Source: Flavobacterium cheniae
GTDB lineage: Bacteria; Bacteroidota; Bacteroidia; Flavobacteriales; Flavobacteriaceae
Length of the DNA stretch: 64,000 nt
Reading direction: 5' to 3'
NCBI RefSeq assembly: GCF_004363695.1
Contig: NZ_SNZC01000002.1
Coordinates: forward strand, 186,001-250,000
Shown here piece after piece: positions 34,761 through 43,130 of the stretch. The position numbers and the translations under genes are program-made. Numbering within the stretch: the first letter of the stretch is position 1; every line of letters starts with the position of its first letter. The notes under the pieces were generated by a model. That model was not told the DNA's origin. It saw only the letters and a list, made by a program, of their open reading frames with translations, and did not search any database.

Positions 34761-36074
34761 CTATTTCTTACTTTCTTTTTTATCTTTTTCGGTTTCCACT
34801 CTAATTTTATCATTAGAAACTAAATCTTTGGAAACAGTTGTATAAGGTCCAATAATGATTTCTTCACCCGATTTTAATCCTGAAATAATTTCAATATTAG
34901 TATCATCTTGAATTCCAGTTTTAACAACTCTCAATTTTGCTTTATCACCCACTTTCACAAAAACACACTCGTATTTTTTATCACTTTTAGGAGCCGTTCC
35001 TTTTTGCTCTTGCTCCTTTTTCTCTAACTCAGCAACAATATCTTTTTTAACTGAAGTGGTATCATCTTTAATCACAACTGCGCTAATTGGCACAGCTACA
35101 ATATTTTCTTTACGTTTCGTAATAATATCAACTGTAGCAGTCATTCCTGGTCTGAATGGCGAGAAATTAGCTGGTTTTCCTTCTAATAAATCTTGGTATG
35201 ATTCTTTTAAAATTCTAACCTTTACTTTGAAATTCGTAACCTGATCAGCTGTTAAAGTTGAACTTGCTGAATTAGAAATACTCGTAACAATTCCCTTAAA
35301 CTCTCTTTTTAAATAGGCATCAACTTCAATATTTGCTGAATCTCCAATGCTAACTTTTACAATATCGTTTTCGTTAACATCAACTTCTACTTCCATATTG
35401 TTTAGGTTAGCAATTCTAAGAATTTCTGTTCCCGTCATTTGTTGCGTTCCTAAAACTCTTTCTCCTAACTCAATATTTAATAGCGATATCGTTCCATCTG
35501 CTGGAGCGTAAATTGTGGTTCTACCTAAGTTATCTTTTGCCTCAGTAACTGTTGCAGAAGCACTTTGTACTTGATAATAAGCCGATTGTTTGCTTGCAAC
35601 TGCAACTTCATAAGCCGATACAATTCTATCCCATTCTGATTTTGAAATAATTCCTTTATCAAACAATTTTTTATTTCGGTCGTAATTGGCTTTTGCTTCT
35701 TTTACTTGAGCATCAGCCTGACTTAATCCAGCTTTTGTAGTTGACATAGAAGCTACAGAACGATTTACTCCAGACTCATATAAATCAGGATTGATTCGCA
35801 CTAATAAATCGCCTTTTTTAACTTGTTGCCCTTCTTTAACTGGTAAAGCGATAACTTCTCCTGAAACTTCAGATGAAATTTTCACTTCAATTTCGGGTTG
35901 GATTTTTCCAGTTGCCGAAACCGTTTCTACAATTGTAGTTTGAGCAACTTTTGACAATTCAACAATTTTTGAATCATCATTATTTCCGATAACGCCACCT
36001 TTTTTAAGTCCAACTAATAACAAGATTAATCCGATTGCACTTCCTAATAAAATGAATATGGTTTTCTTTGACAT
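34761..36074 (-). CDS. MacA/HlyD-type periplasmic adaptor protein
   Basis: This 437-residue membrane-fusion protein links an inner-membrane pump to an outer-membrane channel. A membrane helix lies at about residues 5-24. The lipoyl half-motifs (VSGEVIALPVKEGQQVKKGDLL and the later TIYAPADGTISLL) surround a coiled-coil hairpin (about 105-190) and are followed by beta-barrel segments and a charged Lys/Glu tail. It starts 20 bases after the TolC-type gene and is followed by a terminator, so no pump is co-transcribed. The pattern fits MacA (ABC pump) better than an RND adaptor, but this is not certain. Confidence 0.88.
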   Translation of the reverse strand: MSKKTIFILLGSAIGLILLLVGLKKGGVIGNNDDSKIVELSKVAQTTIVETVSATGKIQPEIEVKISSEVSGEVIALPVKEGQQVKKGDLLVRINPDLYESGVNRSVASMSTTKAGLSQADAQVKEAKANYDRNKKLFDKGIISKSEWDRIVSAYEVAVASKQSAYYQVQSASATVTEAKDNLGRTTIYAPADGTISLLNIELGERVLGTQQMTGTEILRIANLNNMEVEVDVNENDIVKVSIGDSANIEVDAYLKREFKGIVTSISNSASSTLTADQVTNFKVKVRILKESYQDLLEGKPANFSPFRPGMTATVDIITKRKENIVAVPISAVVIKDDTTSVKKDIVAELEKKEQEQKGTAPKSDKKYECVFVKVGDKAKLRVVKTGIQDDTNIEIISGLKSGEEIIIGPYTTVSKDLVSNDKIRVETEKDKKESKK

Positions 36075-36094
36075 GACTAGGTATTTATGTTTTA

Positions 36095-37417
36095 TTATTG
36101 TTTTTTAATTAATGGAATTCCGAAATAGAATTCTAATATTTTGGTTCTAAAAATATAATCGTATTTGGTTCTTAACACGTCTGATTGCGCATTCTCGTAT
36201 GCAAATGACGCTTGTGAAAAATCGAATGAATTCATTAAACCCACATCAAATCTTTCTTTTGAAAAATTGAAAGATTGTTTTCTAGCTTCTAATGTTTTTT
36301 GTGCTGCTTCAAAAGATTTTTTTGCATTGATAACATCATTATAAGCTTGATAGACATTTCGTTCTAAATCTAATTCGGCTTGTTTTAACTGAAACTCTGA
36401 ACGTTCTTGATTTATTTTTGCACGTTGTACTCTTCCTCTTGTTGCAAATCCATTTAAAATAGGAACATTTAGTTGTAACCCAATTGCTGTTCCATCAAAC
36501 AATGACAACTGATCTGCAAAATTAAAAGGTGTACTTTCTGCCCAGCGTGTATTGTATCCAAAAAATCCAGATAATGTTGGCAAATAAGACGAACGCGAAA
36601 TAGAAACATCTTTTTTAGCGATATCTACATTTGACATTGCAATTTTCACATCTTTAACCGATTCTTTAGCTTTGGTTAAAATAGCTTCTTGTGTTTCATT
36701 TGTAACATTAGACATTGGTAAATCTATAATTTCATCAGAGATATCAAACGTAGCATATTCTTCTAATAATAATGTTTGGCACAAAGCAATTTTTGAAATT
36801 AAAAGCGCGTTTTCCGTACTAATAATTTGTTGTTGCTGAGTAGCATCAGTAGCTTGAAGTTCATAAATATCTCCTGCTGGAAGAGTACCCGCTTCAATTA
36901 GCTCTTGTGTTCTTTTAATATTTTCTTTAGTAACTAAATTTTGATTTTTTTGAACTTTCAATTGCTCTTTATTGAACAAAATTTGCAAATAAGAATTGGC
37001 TACTGAAAGTGCAATATCATCTTTCATCTTATCTAATCGGTAAGAATTTGCAATTTTGTTTAGCTTAGTTCTTTGTAATGTTTTCCAATTAGCCAATCCG
37101 TTAAACAATGTAATATTTGAATTTGCTCCTGCTGAAAACGATTTAAATGTTTCGTTTTGGAATTGGTTAGTAACTGGGTTAATACTCGCTCCCGTATTAA
37201 TACTATAATTTGCATTAGCATTCAAAGTTGGTAAAAAACCACCTACAGCTTCTAATTTTTCAATATCAGAAGTTTTCAAATCCAATTCAGACTGCTTAAC
37301 TGAAATATTATTTTTGATGGCGTAATCCACACATTCTTCCAATGTCCATTTTTTCGTTTGTGCCGATAGTTGAAAACCAATCAACAATAGAAAAAGAACT
37401 ATTTTTTTTGTTATCAT
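36095..37417 (-). CDS. TolC-family outer-membrane efflux protein
   Basis: This protein of 440 residues has a signal peptide (ending QLSAQ). The typical TolC-family opening is KKWTLEECVDYAIKNNISVKQ, followed by two long helical-hairpin repeats that form the periplasmic tunnel. It is first in an operon with a MacA/HlyD-like adaptor. The ATG at 37417 gives a clean signal peptide; an ATG 21 bases further upstream is also possible. The substrate is unknown. Confidence 0.9.
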   Translation of the reverse strand: MITKKIVLFLLLIGFQLSAQTKKWTLEECVDYAIKNNISVKQSELDLKTSDIEKLEAVGGFLPTLNANANYSINTGASINPVTNQFQNETFKSFSAGANSNITLFNGLANWKTLQRTKLNKIANSYRLDKMKDDIALSVANSYLQILFNKEQLKVQKNQNLVTKENIKRTQELIEAGTLPAGDIYELQATDATQQQQIISTENALLISKIALCQTLLLEEYATFDISDEIIDLPMSNVTNETQEAILTKAKESVKDVKIAMSNVDIAKKDVSISRSSYLPTLSGFFGYNTRWAESTPFNFADQLSLFDGTAIGLQLNVPILNGFATRGRVQRAKINQERSEFQLKQAELDLERNVYQAYNDVINAKKSFEAAQKTLEARKQSFNFSKERFDVGLMNSFDFSQASFAYENAQSDVLRTKYDYIFRTKILEFYFGIPLIKKQ

Positions 37418-37532
37418 TTTATGTGCTTTAATTCTCATTTCTTATAAGACCTCTTTTTCATTATTTTGTTACAGCATATCGATTAAAATTTTACTTTTAC
37501 ATCGAAAAAAACCGAACTTATATTTTGCTGTA

Positions 37533-38924
37533 ATGAAAACAATTATTGCTTTTACTCTTATTTTTAGCTTGTTTTTTGTAGTGATTTCTTGTGGAACCAC
37601 TAGTAAAATTGAGGCATTAAAACCTTTGCCGTCAAACAATTCACCAGTAGTTTATAAAAACAAAACTTCGTTTGTGGCCATGCCTGTTGAAGTTACATTA
37701 AAAGAAATTGAAAGCCAGCTGAACAAAAATTTAACTGGACTAATTTATAACGATTCGATTTTGAGCGACGATAAAACCGAAATGAAAATTTGGAAAACAG
37801 CTCCTATCAAATTAACTGAAAAAGATGGAAATATTGTTTCGGTTATCCCAATGAAAATTTGGGCAAAATTCAAATACGGAACCGATTTTATGGGTTTAAA
37901 TGACACTAGAGAGGTAAATTTAAACGGAACCATCACTTTAAATAGCAAAACTCATTTATCCAATTGGAAACTTACTACGGTTTCAAAATTAGAAGATTTT
38001 GAATGGAGTGAAAGCCCAAGTATTCTAGTTGCAGGGAAAAATGTTCCAATTACTTACATTATTAATCCAACACTGAGCATTTTTAAATCGAAAATTGCAA
38101 AAAAAATTGATAAAGCTATTGACGAAACTTGCGATTTTAAACCTCAAGTATTATCGGTTTTAGAAAAATTAAGCACGCCTTTTTTAACCAGCGAGCAATA
38201 TGAAACATGGTTTAAAATGGTTCCAATGGAATTATATGTAACTGAAGCCAAGCTATCAAAATCAAAAATCACATTGAACATGGGTTTAAAATGTAACATG
38301 CAAACCATGGTGGGACAAGAACCTAAAAATAGTTTTGATGCTGCAAAAATTGTATTAAAACCTGTAGCTTCAATTCCAGAAAATACGACAGCTTCTGTGG
38401 TGGCAGTTTCTACCTATGAAAGTGCGAGTAAAATTGTAACTAAAAATTTTCAAGGTCAAGAATTTGCATCAGGAAGTAGAAAAATTGTCGTTCAAAAAGT
38501 AGATTTATGGCAAAAAGATGGTAAAATGATAATTGCTTTAGATGTTTTAGGAAGCATTAATGGCACTATTTATTTGTCGGGAATTCCGAATTACAATCCT
38601 ATTTCGAAAGAAATTTACTTTGATCAAATGGATTATGTGTTAAATACAAAAGGGATTTTAACCAAATCGGCAAATTGGCTTTTACAAGGAACCATTTTAA
38701 GAAAAATTCAAGAAAACTGCCGCTACTCGATAAAAGGTAATTTAGAAGAAGGTAAGAAAAGCATGAATCCATATTTATCAAATTATTCCCCTATGAAAGG
38801 GGTTTTTGTAAACGGAACTTTAAACGATTTCGAATTTGAAAAAGTAGAATTAACGGATAAAGCTATCATTGCATTCATCACCACTTCTGGAAAAATGAGC
38901 ATTAGTATTGACGGAATGGAATAA
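37533..38924 (+). CDS. DUF4403-family lipoprotein
   Basis: This 463-residue secreted lipoprotein has a signal ending FVVISC with the lipidated Cys at 20. The rest is a beta-rich protein whose ordering (VPITYIINPTLSIF, then WFKMVPMELYVTEA) matches the DUF4403 family as I recall it, which resembles long tubular lipid-binding folds. The function is unknown. It is monocistronic and convergent with the oxidase-assembly genes across a perfect terminator. Confidence 0.8.
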   Translation: MKTIIAFTLIFSLFFVVISCGTTSKIEALKPLPSNNSPVVYKNKTSFVAMPVEVTLKEIESQLNKNLTGLIYNDSILSDDKTEMKIWKTAPIKLTEKDGNIVSVIPMKIWAKFKYGTDFMGLNDTREVNLNGTITLNSKTHLSNWKLTTVSKLEDFEWSESPSILVAGKNVPITYIINPTLSIFKSKIAKKIDKAIDETCDFKPQVLSVLEKLSTPFLTSEQYETWFKMVPMELYVTEAKLSKSKITLNMGLKCNMQTMVGQEPKNSFDAAKIVLKPVASIPENTTASVVAVSTYESASKIVTKNFQGQEFASGSRKIVVQKVDLWQKDGKMIIALDVLGSINGTIYLSGIPNYNPISKEIYFDQMDYVLNTKGILTKSANWLLQGTILRKIQENCRYSIKGNLEEGKKSMNPYLSNYSPMKGVFVNGTLNDFEFEKVELTDKAIIAFITTSGKMSISIDGME

Positions 38925-38956
38925 AAAAAGGCGTTTCAGTTGAAACGCCTTTTTTT
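38923..38956. terminator. Bidirectional terminator, DUF4403 gene and oxidase-assembly operon
   Basis: The perfect 9-bp GGCGTTTCA/TGAAACGCC stem, extended by A/T runs on both sides, has a 2-base gap. Confidence 0.85.
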
Positions 38957-38958
38957 AT

Positions 38959-39201
38959 TTAAAGTTCTTTCTTCTTTCCGTATTTTAATCGATAAATGGC
39001 GTAACCTAAAATACCAACTAAAAAGTATGGAATTGCCATTAAATATACAATTCCGTCGTTAACGGCTTCTGCTTTTACTCCGCCCTCTTCGCTTTCAAGA
39101 GCCGCACGACACATGGCGCATTGGGCACTTAAAATATTAGAAAAAAGAGAAAAGACTATAGTAAAAACTACTATTAGTAAACTTTTGAATTTAGTTTGCA
39201 T
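38959..39201 (-). CDS. Small membrane protein with CxxC motif in oxidase cluster
   Basis: This 80-residue protein has a cleavable-looking signal (residues 1-26, ending LSA), directly followed by QCAMCRAALESEEGG with C28 and C31. A polar stretch, one membrane helix (about 51-70) and a basic tail complete it. The CxxC would lie on the periplasmic side. It is the last gene of the SCO/DUF420 operon and overlaps the DUF420 gene by 11 bases. I recall similar small proteins near cytochrome oxidase genes in Bacteroidota. A role in copper or heme delivery is a guess from motif and position. Confidence 0.75.
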   Translation of the reverse strand: MQTKFKSLLIVVFTIVFSLFSNILSAQCAMCRAALESEEGGVKAEAVNDGIVYLMAIPYFLVGILGYAIYRLKYGKKKEL

Positions 39202-39730
39202 AATACGGAGAAATCATTAAATACACCACAACTCCTGTAACGGCAACATATAACCAAATTGGGAATGTAATTTTTGCAATCTTTTTGTGTTTATCAAATC
39301 GTTGTGACCAAGCTTTTACATACGTAGTTAAAACCAATGGAATAATAATAATTGATAATAAAATATGAGTAATCAATATAAAATAGTACACATATTTAAT
39401 CGCTCCTTCTCCACCAAATTTTGTAGAATCAGAAGTCATGTGATAGGCAACATACATACCTAAAAAAGCAACCGAACATGCGATGGCAACTTTCATTAAA
39501 TTTTCGTGTAATTTTCTGTTCCCATTTTTGATGGCGATAACTGCAGCCACCAAAACAACAGCTGTTAATCCGTTGATTGTTGCATAAATTGGAGGTAAAA
39601 ATGATAGTGGTTGCACATCATAACCTAATTTTCTTAGATTAACTCCAAAAAGCAAAGCCACAACAGCTGGAATAGCAACTGATAATACTACAATTAGTTT
39701 GTTATATTTTGTTTCTTTATTCGTTTCCAT
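39191..39730 (-). CDS. DUF420 membrane protein, oxidase assembly
   Basis: This 179-residue protein with five predicted helices belongs to the DUF420 family, related to CtaM/YozB, which is needed for maturation of heme-copper oxidases in Gram-positive bacteria. Histidines at helix ends (KLHENLMK, MYVAYHMTSD, LITHILLSI) are typical and could bind metal. It starts one base after the SCO stop and overlaps the 80-residue protein gene at its end. Confidence 0.88.
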   Translation of the reverse strand: METNKETKYNKLIVVLSVAIPAVVALLFGVNLRKLGYDVQPLSFLPPIYATINGLTAVVLVAAVIAIKNGNRKLHENLMKVAIACSVAFLGMYVAYHMTSDSTKFGGEGAIKYVYYFILITHILLSIIIIPLVLTTYVKAWSQRFDKHKKIAKITFPIWLYVAVTGVVVYLMISPYYAN

Positions 39731-39731
39731 A

Positions 39732-40358
39732 TTATTCTGCTAATAATTTTTTAATATCTTCTTTGATGGCTTCAACCCCTGATGCTTCTAATCCGTCGTA
39801 ATACAAAATTGGATTGCCTTGAGCATCTTTTCTGCATCTGATTTTTCCGTCTTTATCTACTAAAGCGAATAAACCTGAATGTTCAAATCCTCCAGCTGCT
39901 TCATTGTTTTCACCGGCATACAGATTGAAACCTTTATTGGCTAAACTGTAGATGTATTCTTTATCACCGGTTAAAAAATGCCAATTATAATGTTTTACCC
40001 CTAATAAATTAGCATGTTCCTTCAATACTTGAGGCGTATCTTTTGCAGGATCGATTGTGATTGATGCCAATCCAAAGTTTGGATTTCCATAAAATTCTTC
40101 TTGCAATTGCAGCATGCTTTGATTCATTTTTGGGCAAATCGTAGGACAAGTTGAAAAGAAAAATTCCAACACATATACTTTACCCATATAATCTTTATCA
40201 GAAATGGTTTTATTGTCTTGATTCGTTAATTTGAATGCTGGAACAGGACCAATTTCTACTAAATCTGATTTTTGAAATTTTGCAATAATTTTAGGCACTG
40301 CCCAAATTCCGAAAATCAGTATAATAAAGGAAATTCCTATGTATGACTTATTTTTCAT
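39732..40358 (-). CDS. SCO1/SenC/PrrC-family copper chaperone
   Basis: This 208-residue membrane-anchored thioredoxin-fold protein inserts copper into the CuA site of cytochrome oxidase or keeps its cysteines reduced. The copper-binding set is complete: C71 and C75 in STCPTICPKMN, and H159 in GGFEHSGLF. An N-terminal helix (about 5-24) anchors it. It lies in a tight operon between a cysteine-poor SCO-like protein and DUF420. Confidence 0.94.
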   Translation of the reverse strand: MKNKSYIGISFIILIFGIWAVPKIIAKFQKSDLVEIGPVPAFKLTNQDNKTISDKDYMGKVYVLEFFFSTCPTICPKMNQSMLQLQEEFYGNPNFGLASITIDPAKDTPQVLKEHANLLGVKHYNWHFLTGDKEYIYSLANKGFNLYAGENNEAAGGFEHSGLFALVDKDGKIRCRKDAQGNPILYYDGLEASGVEAIKEDIKKLLAE

Positions 40359-40364
40359 GACAAA

Positions 40365-41066
40365 TTACTTTTGTTTTTCAATGTTTTCTTTGATATTATC
40401 TCTAAAAGCATCTTTTCTTTCGTTCTTATTCTTTTTAAGTGCCAAACGATATTCGCGTAAAATAATCTTTATATCATCTGTCATTTCATTGTGTAAATCG
40501 GCAGCCGAAATGGTGTTATAACTTTCTTTATACTCGTTCTCACCTTTTCGATTTTTTCCGTTTCTACCGCGATGATTCAATTCTTTATCAACAATAATAA
40601 CCGCTGGAGTTCCTTTGTTATCATCTAACTGACCGTTCAATTTGTAACTATCATAGAATTCCTGAATTTTTTCTGGAGTTGAAAAAACAAACTTCCAACC
40701 ACTCATATCTCCTGTAATGGGATCTAATTCATCTATGATTTGTTGACATTCTTTTTCCTTTCCTGAAGGAACCACCATAATCATTTGGAAATCTTTAAAC
40801 CCTTTATATTTATTATAAATCTTCTGATTCAGATTGAAAAAGTTACCGCGATTTGTAATTACTTCTGTACCTACAAAACCTAAAACAGTAATTTTTCCTT
40901 TCATTGCCTGTTTTGTTCCGTCTAAACTTGACCAATCGGAAGGAATTTCTTGATTGTTTTTAGAAATCGTTGGTAAAAAAAGAGAATTATGAGATGCCGT
41001 AGAAAACACCAAATAAATGGCAATAGGCAATATAAAAAGAGATATGAGGACTAATTTATTTTTCAT
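40365..41066 (-). CDS. SCO-like thioredoxin-fold protein lacking copper cysteines
   Basis: This 233-residue protein has an N-terminal anchor (about 5-22). A region parallels the SCO protein next to it: KITVLGFVGTEVITNRGNFFNLNQ aligns with VYVLEFFFSTCPTICPKMNQ, and TPAVIIVDKELNHRGR resembles the SCO strand before its last helix. The CxxxC pair is absent; its only Cys lies in EKECQQI. The C-terminal 50 residues are very basic and acidic, probably helical. It starts the assembly operon, 6 bases before SCO. A structural or accessory role in oxidase assembly is inferred. Confidence 0.7.
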   Translation of the reverse strand: MKNKLVLISLFILPIAIYLVFSTASHNSLFLPTISKNNQEIPSDWSSLDGTKQAMKGKITVLGFVGTEVITNRGNFFNLNQKIYNKYKGFKDFQMIMVVPSGKEKECQQIIDELDPITGDMSGWKFVFSTPEKIQEFYDSYKLNGQLDDNKGTPAVIIVDKELNHRGRNGKNRKGENEYKESYNTISAADLHNEMTDDIKIILREYRLALKKNKNERKDAFRDNIKENIEKQK

Positions 41067-41090
41067 TAGATGAAACTAATTTTGTTCATA

Positions 41091-41098
41091 CAAAAGTA
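41091..41098 (-). promoter_or_regulatory. Putative -7 element for the SCO assembly operon
   Basis: CAAAAGTA on the plus strand is TACTTTTG on the coding strand, about 24 bases before the first gene. It directly adjoins the terminator of the oxidase operon. Confidence 0.4.
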
Positions 41099-41125
41099 AA
41101 AAAAATCCCGATGTAAATCGGGATT
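41099..41125 (-). terminator. Terminator of the cyoE-oxidase operon
   Basis: A 9-bp perfect stem (AATCCCGAT/ATCGGGATT) with a 4-base loop has a T run on the coding strand. Confidence 0.8.
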
Positions 41126-41143
41126 ATATATTAGAAACAAGTG

Positions 41144-41494
41144 TTAAAATATCCACTTTAAGTGACCTGTTTTGAAAACTTCGTAAACGTAATCTCCTTC
41201 TACTAACAAAATAAAGCATAAGTAAAGGATTAAGAACGTAACTGTCCAAACAATTGATCTTCTAAACCATTTTTTTTCACCTTCCATGTGCATGAATGCC
41301 CAAGTAATGTAATATGCTTTTACAATAGTTAAGATGATGAACAACCAGTTCAATAAGTTCATTCCTAAAAAATTAGTAAAAAATAATGATTTAGGTTTAT
41401 AGATTCCGAATAAAACCTCTACGATAGTAATTACAGATAGAATTCCAAAAACTATCCAAATTCTCTTTGTATTTGATTCGTGTGCGTGTGCCAT
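41144..41494 (-). CDS. Cytochrome c oxidase subunit IV-type protein
   Basis: This 116-residue protein has three membrane helices and an N-terminal His-rich start. It resembles the prokaryotic subunit IV (CtaF/CoxIV-like) family, with AYYITWAFMHMEGEKKWFRRS between helices 2 and 3. It follows the long subunit III gene by 20 bases and ends the operon. It is expected to stabilise the heme-copper oxidase. Confidence 0.88.
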   Translation of the reverse strand: MAHAHESNTKRIWIVFGILSVITIVEVLFGIYKPKSLFFTNFLGMNLLNWLFIILTIVKAYYITWAFMHMEGEKKWFRRSIVWTVTFLILYLCFILLVEGDYVYEVFKTGHLKWIF

Positions 41495-41514
41495 GATATA
41501 CTTTTATTATATAA

Positions 41515-42495
41515 TTATACTAAATAGAAGAAAGTAAATACGAATACCCACACTAAATCGACAAAGTGCCAGTATAATCCAACTTTTTCAACCATTTCGT
41601 AGCTTTTTCTCTTTTCGTAAGTACCTAATAACACATTAAAGAAAATGATGATATTAATCAATACTCCTGTAAATACGTGGAATCCGTGGAAACCTGTAAT
41701 AAAGAAGAAGAAATTAGCAAATAATTTATGACCGTATTCGTTTCTAACTAAGTTAGCACCTTCAACTACATATTTAGCGTCTGCTAATCTTTTTAAAGAC
41801 TCTTCTCTTGATAAAACTGTTTTATGTTTTTCAGCATTCAAAAATTCAGAACGAATTAAAATCGACTCATCAGCTTTGAAACCTTCTACTACTTCATTAA
41901 CGGAATAGGTTGGCAATGTAGCTTCGTCCATGAACCAAACTCCATTATTTCTTTCGTGTTGTGTTCTTTCTTCATGTAATGTAGCAGAAAAATCAGCAAG
42001 AGCTACTCTTTTAAAAGTACCATCTTCTTGTTTTTTAACAAACTGTAAGATTGAACCTCCTTTAGTTTCTAATGCACCATATTCTCCTTTGATGAAGTTT
42101 TTCCATTCCCAAGCTTGAGAACCTAAGAAGATAAAACCTCCGATAATAGTTAAAAACATGTAGAACGCTACTTTTGATTTTTTCATGTGATGACCAGCAT
42201 CAACAGCTAAAACCATAGTAACTGAAGAGAAAATTAAGATAAAAGTCATTAACGCTACATAATACATTGGCGCATTTACACCATGTAAAAATGGAAAGTG
42301 GTTAAAAACTTCATCGGCGATAGGCCAAGTTTCAATGAATTTAAATCTTGAAAAACCATACGCGGCTAAGAAACCAGAAAAAGTTAATGCATCTGATAAG
42401 ATGAAAAACCACATCATCATTTTACCATAGGTTGCTCCTAATGGTCCTGGACCTCCGTCTAAAGCGTGTTCGTCTGAAATAACTGTCGCTCCCAT
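41515..42495 (-). CDS. Heme-copper oxidase subunit III with large soluble insertion
   Basis: This 326-residue protein has subunit III helices at both ends, with MMMWFFILSDALTFSGFLAAY near the start and FFFFITGFHGFHVFTG and GLYWHFVDLVWVFVF near the end. Between them (about residues 134-255) is a polar insertion of about 120 residues, rich in charged residues, which ordinary subunit III (about 200 residues) lacks; compare the 195-residue paralogue just upstream. The insertion probably forms a soluble domain on one membrane face. It lies in the cyoE operon. Confidence 0.92.
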   Translation of the reverse strand: MGATVISDEHALDGGPGPLGATYGKMMMWFFILSDALTFSGFLAAYGFSRFKFIETWPIADEVFNHFPFLHGVNAPMYYVALMTFILIFSSVTMVLAVDAGHHMKKSKVAFYMFLTIIGGFIFLGSQAWEWKNFIKGEYGALETKGGSILQFVKKQEDGTFKRVALADFSATLHEERTQHERNNGVWFMDEATLPTYSVNEVVEGFKADESILIRSEFLNAEKHKTVLSREESLKRLADAKYVVEGANLVRNEYGHKLFANFFFFITGFHGFHVFTGVLINIIIFFNVLLGTYEKRKSYEMVEKVGLYWHFVDLVWVFVFTFFYLV

Positions 42496-42540
42496 AAATT
42501 TTTTAATTGTTAAAAAGTTCCCAAATTTATTATTTTTTTT

Positions 42541-43128
42541 CTATTTGAAAAAATAGAAAAATAAAAACAAATAAACCCAAATAAAATCCATAAAGTGCCA
42601 ATACATCGCACTTAGCTCTATACCAAGGGTTTGAGCCGAATTGTATTTTTGTTTATAATGATTATAAATTACTACTAAAAGCGAAATAATACCTCCTAAA
42701 AGGTGAGCAATGTGAACCAAAACAGCAATATACAAGAATGAAGTTGTTACATTACTTTCACTTCCTGTAAAGAAATAACCATTTTCGATTACTTGTCCAA
42801 ATCCTTTAAATTGTAATACTATAAACGCAATTCCAAGCGCTAAAGTAAGCAATAAAAAGGTTGTAGCCATACTTCTGTTATCTTTTTTTGTAGCTTGTAA
42901 TGCTAAATAAAAAGTAAAACTACTTACTAACATAGCTACTGTACTGATTACAAAAGCAGAAGGCAATACAAAATCTTTTAACCAATCAGGTCTTGACTTA
43001 CTTACAACGTAAGCACTAGTTAATCCTGCGAAAATCATACAAATGCTAATCATTCCAAACCACAATAACAATTTGTAGGTTTTGCCTTTGCGAGCTTGTT
43101 CTTCTTCCAATGTCATTCTATTTTCCAT
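42541..43128 (-). CDS. Heme-copper oxidase subunit III
   Basis: This 195-residue protein has five helices and is of normal size for caa3-type subunit III. Conserved parts include KLLLWFGMISICMIFAGLTSAY at the start, AVLVHIAHLLGG and AMYWHFMDFIWVYLF at the end. It starts 2 bases after cyoE and is followed by a second, longer subunit III. Confidence 0.92.
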   Translation of the reverse strand: MENRMTLEEEQARKGKTYKLLLWFGMISICMIFAGLTSAYVVSKSRPDWLKDFVLPSAFVISTVAMLVSSFTFYLALQATKKDNRSMATTFLLLTLALGIAFIVLQFKGFGQVIENGYFFTGSESNVTTSFLYIAVLVHIAHLLGGIISLLVVIYNHYKQKYNSAQTLGIELSAMYWHFMDFIWVYLFLFFYFFK

Positions 43129-43130
43129 AA

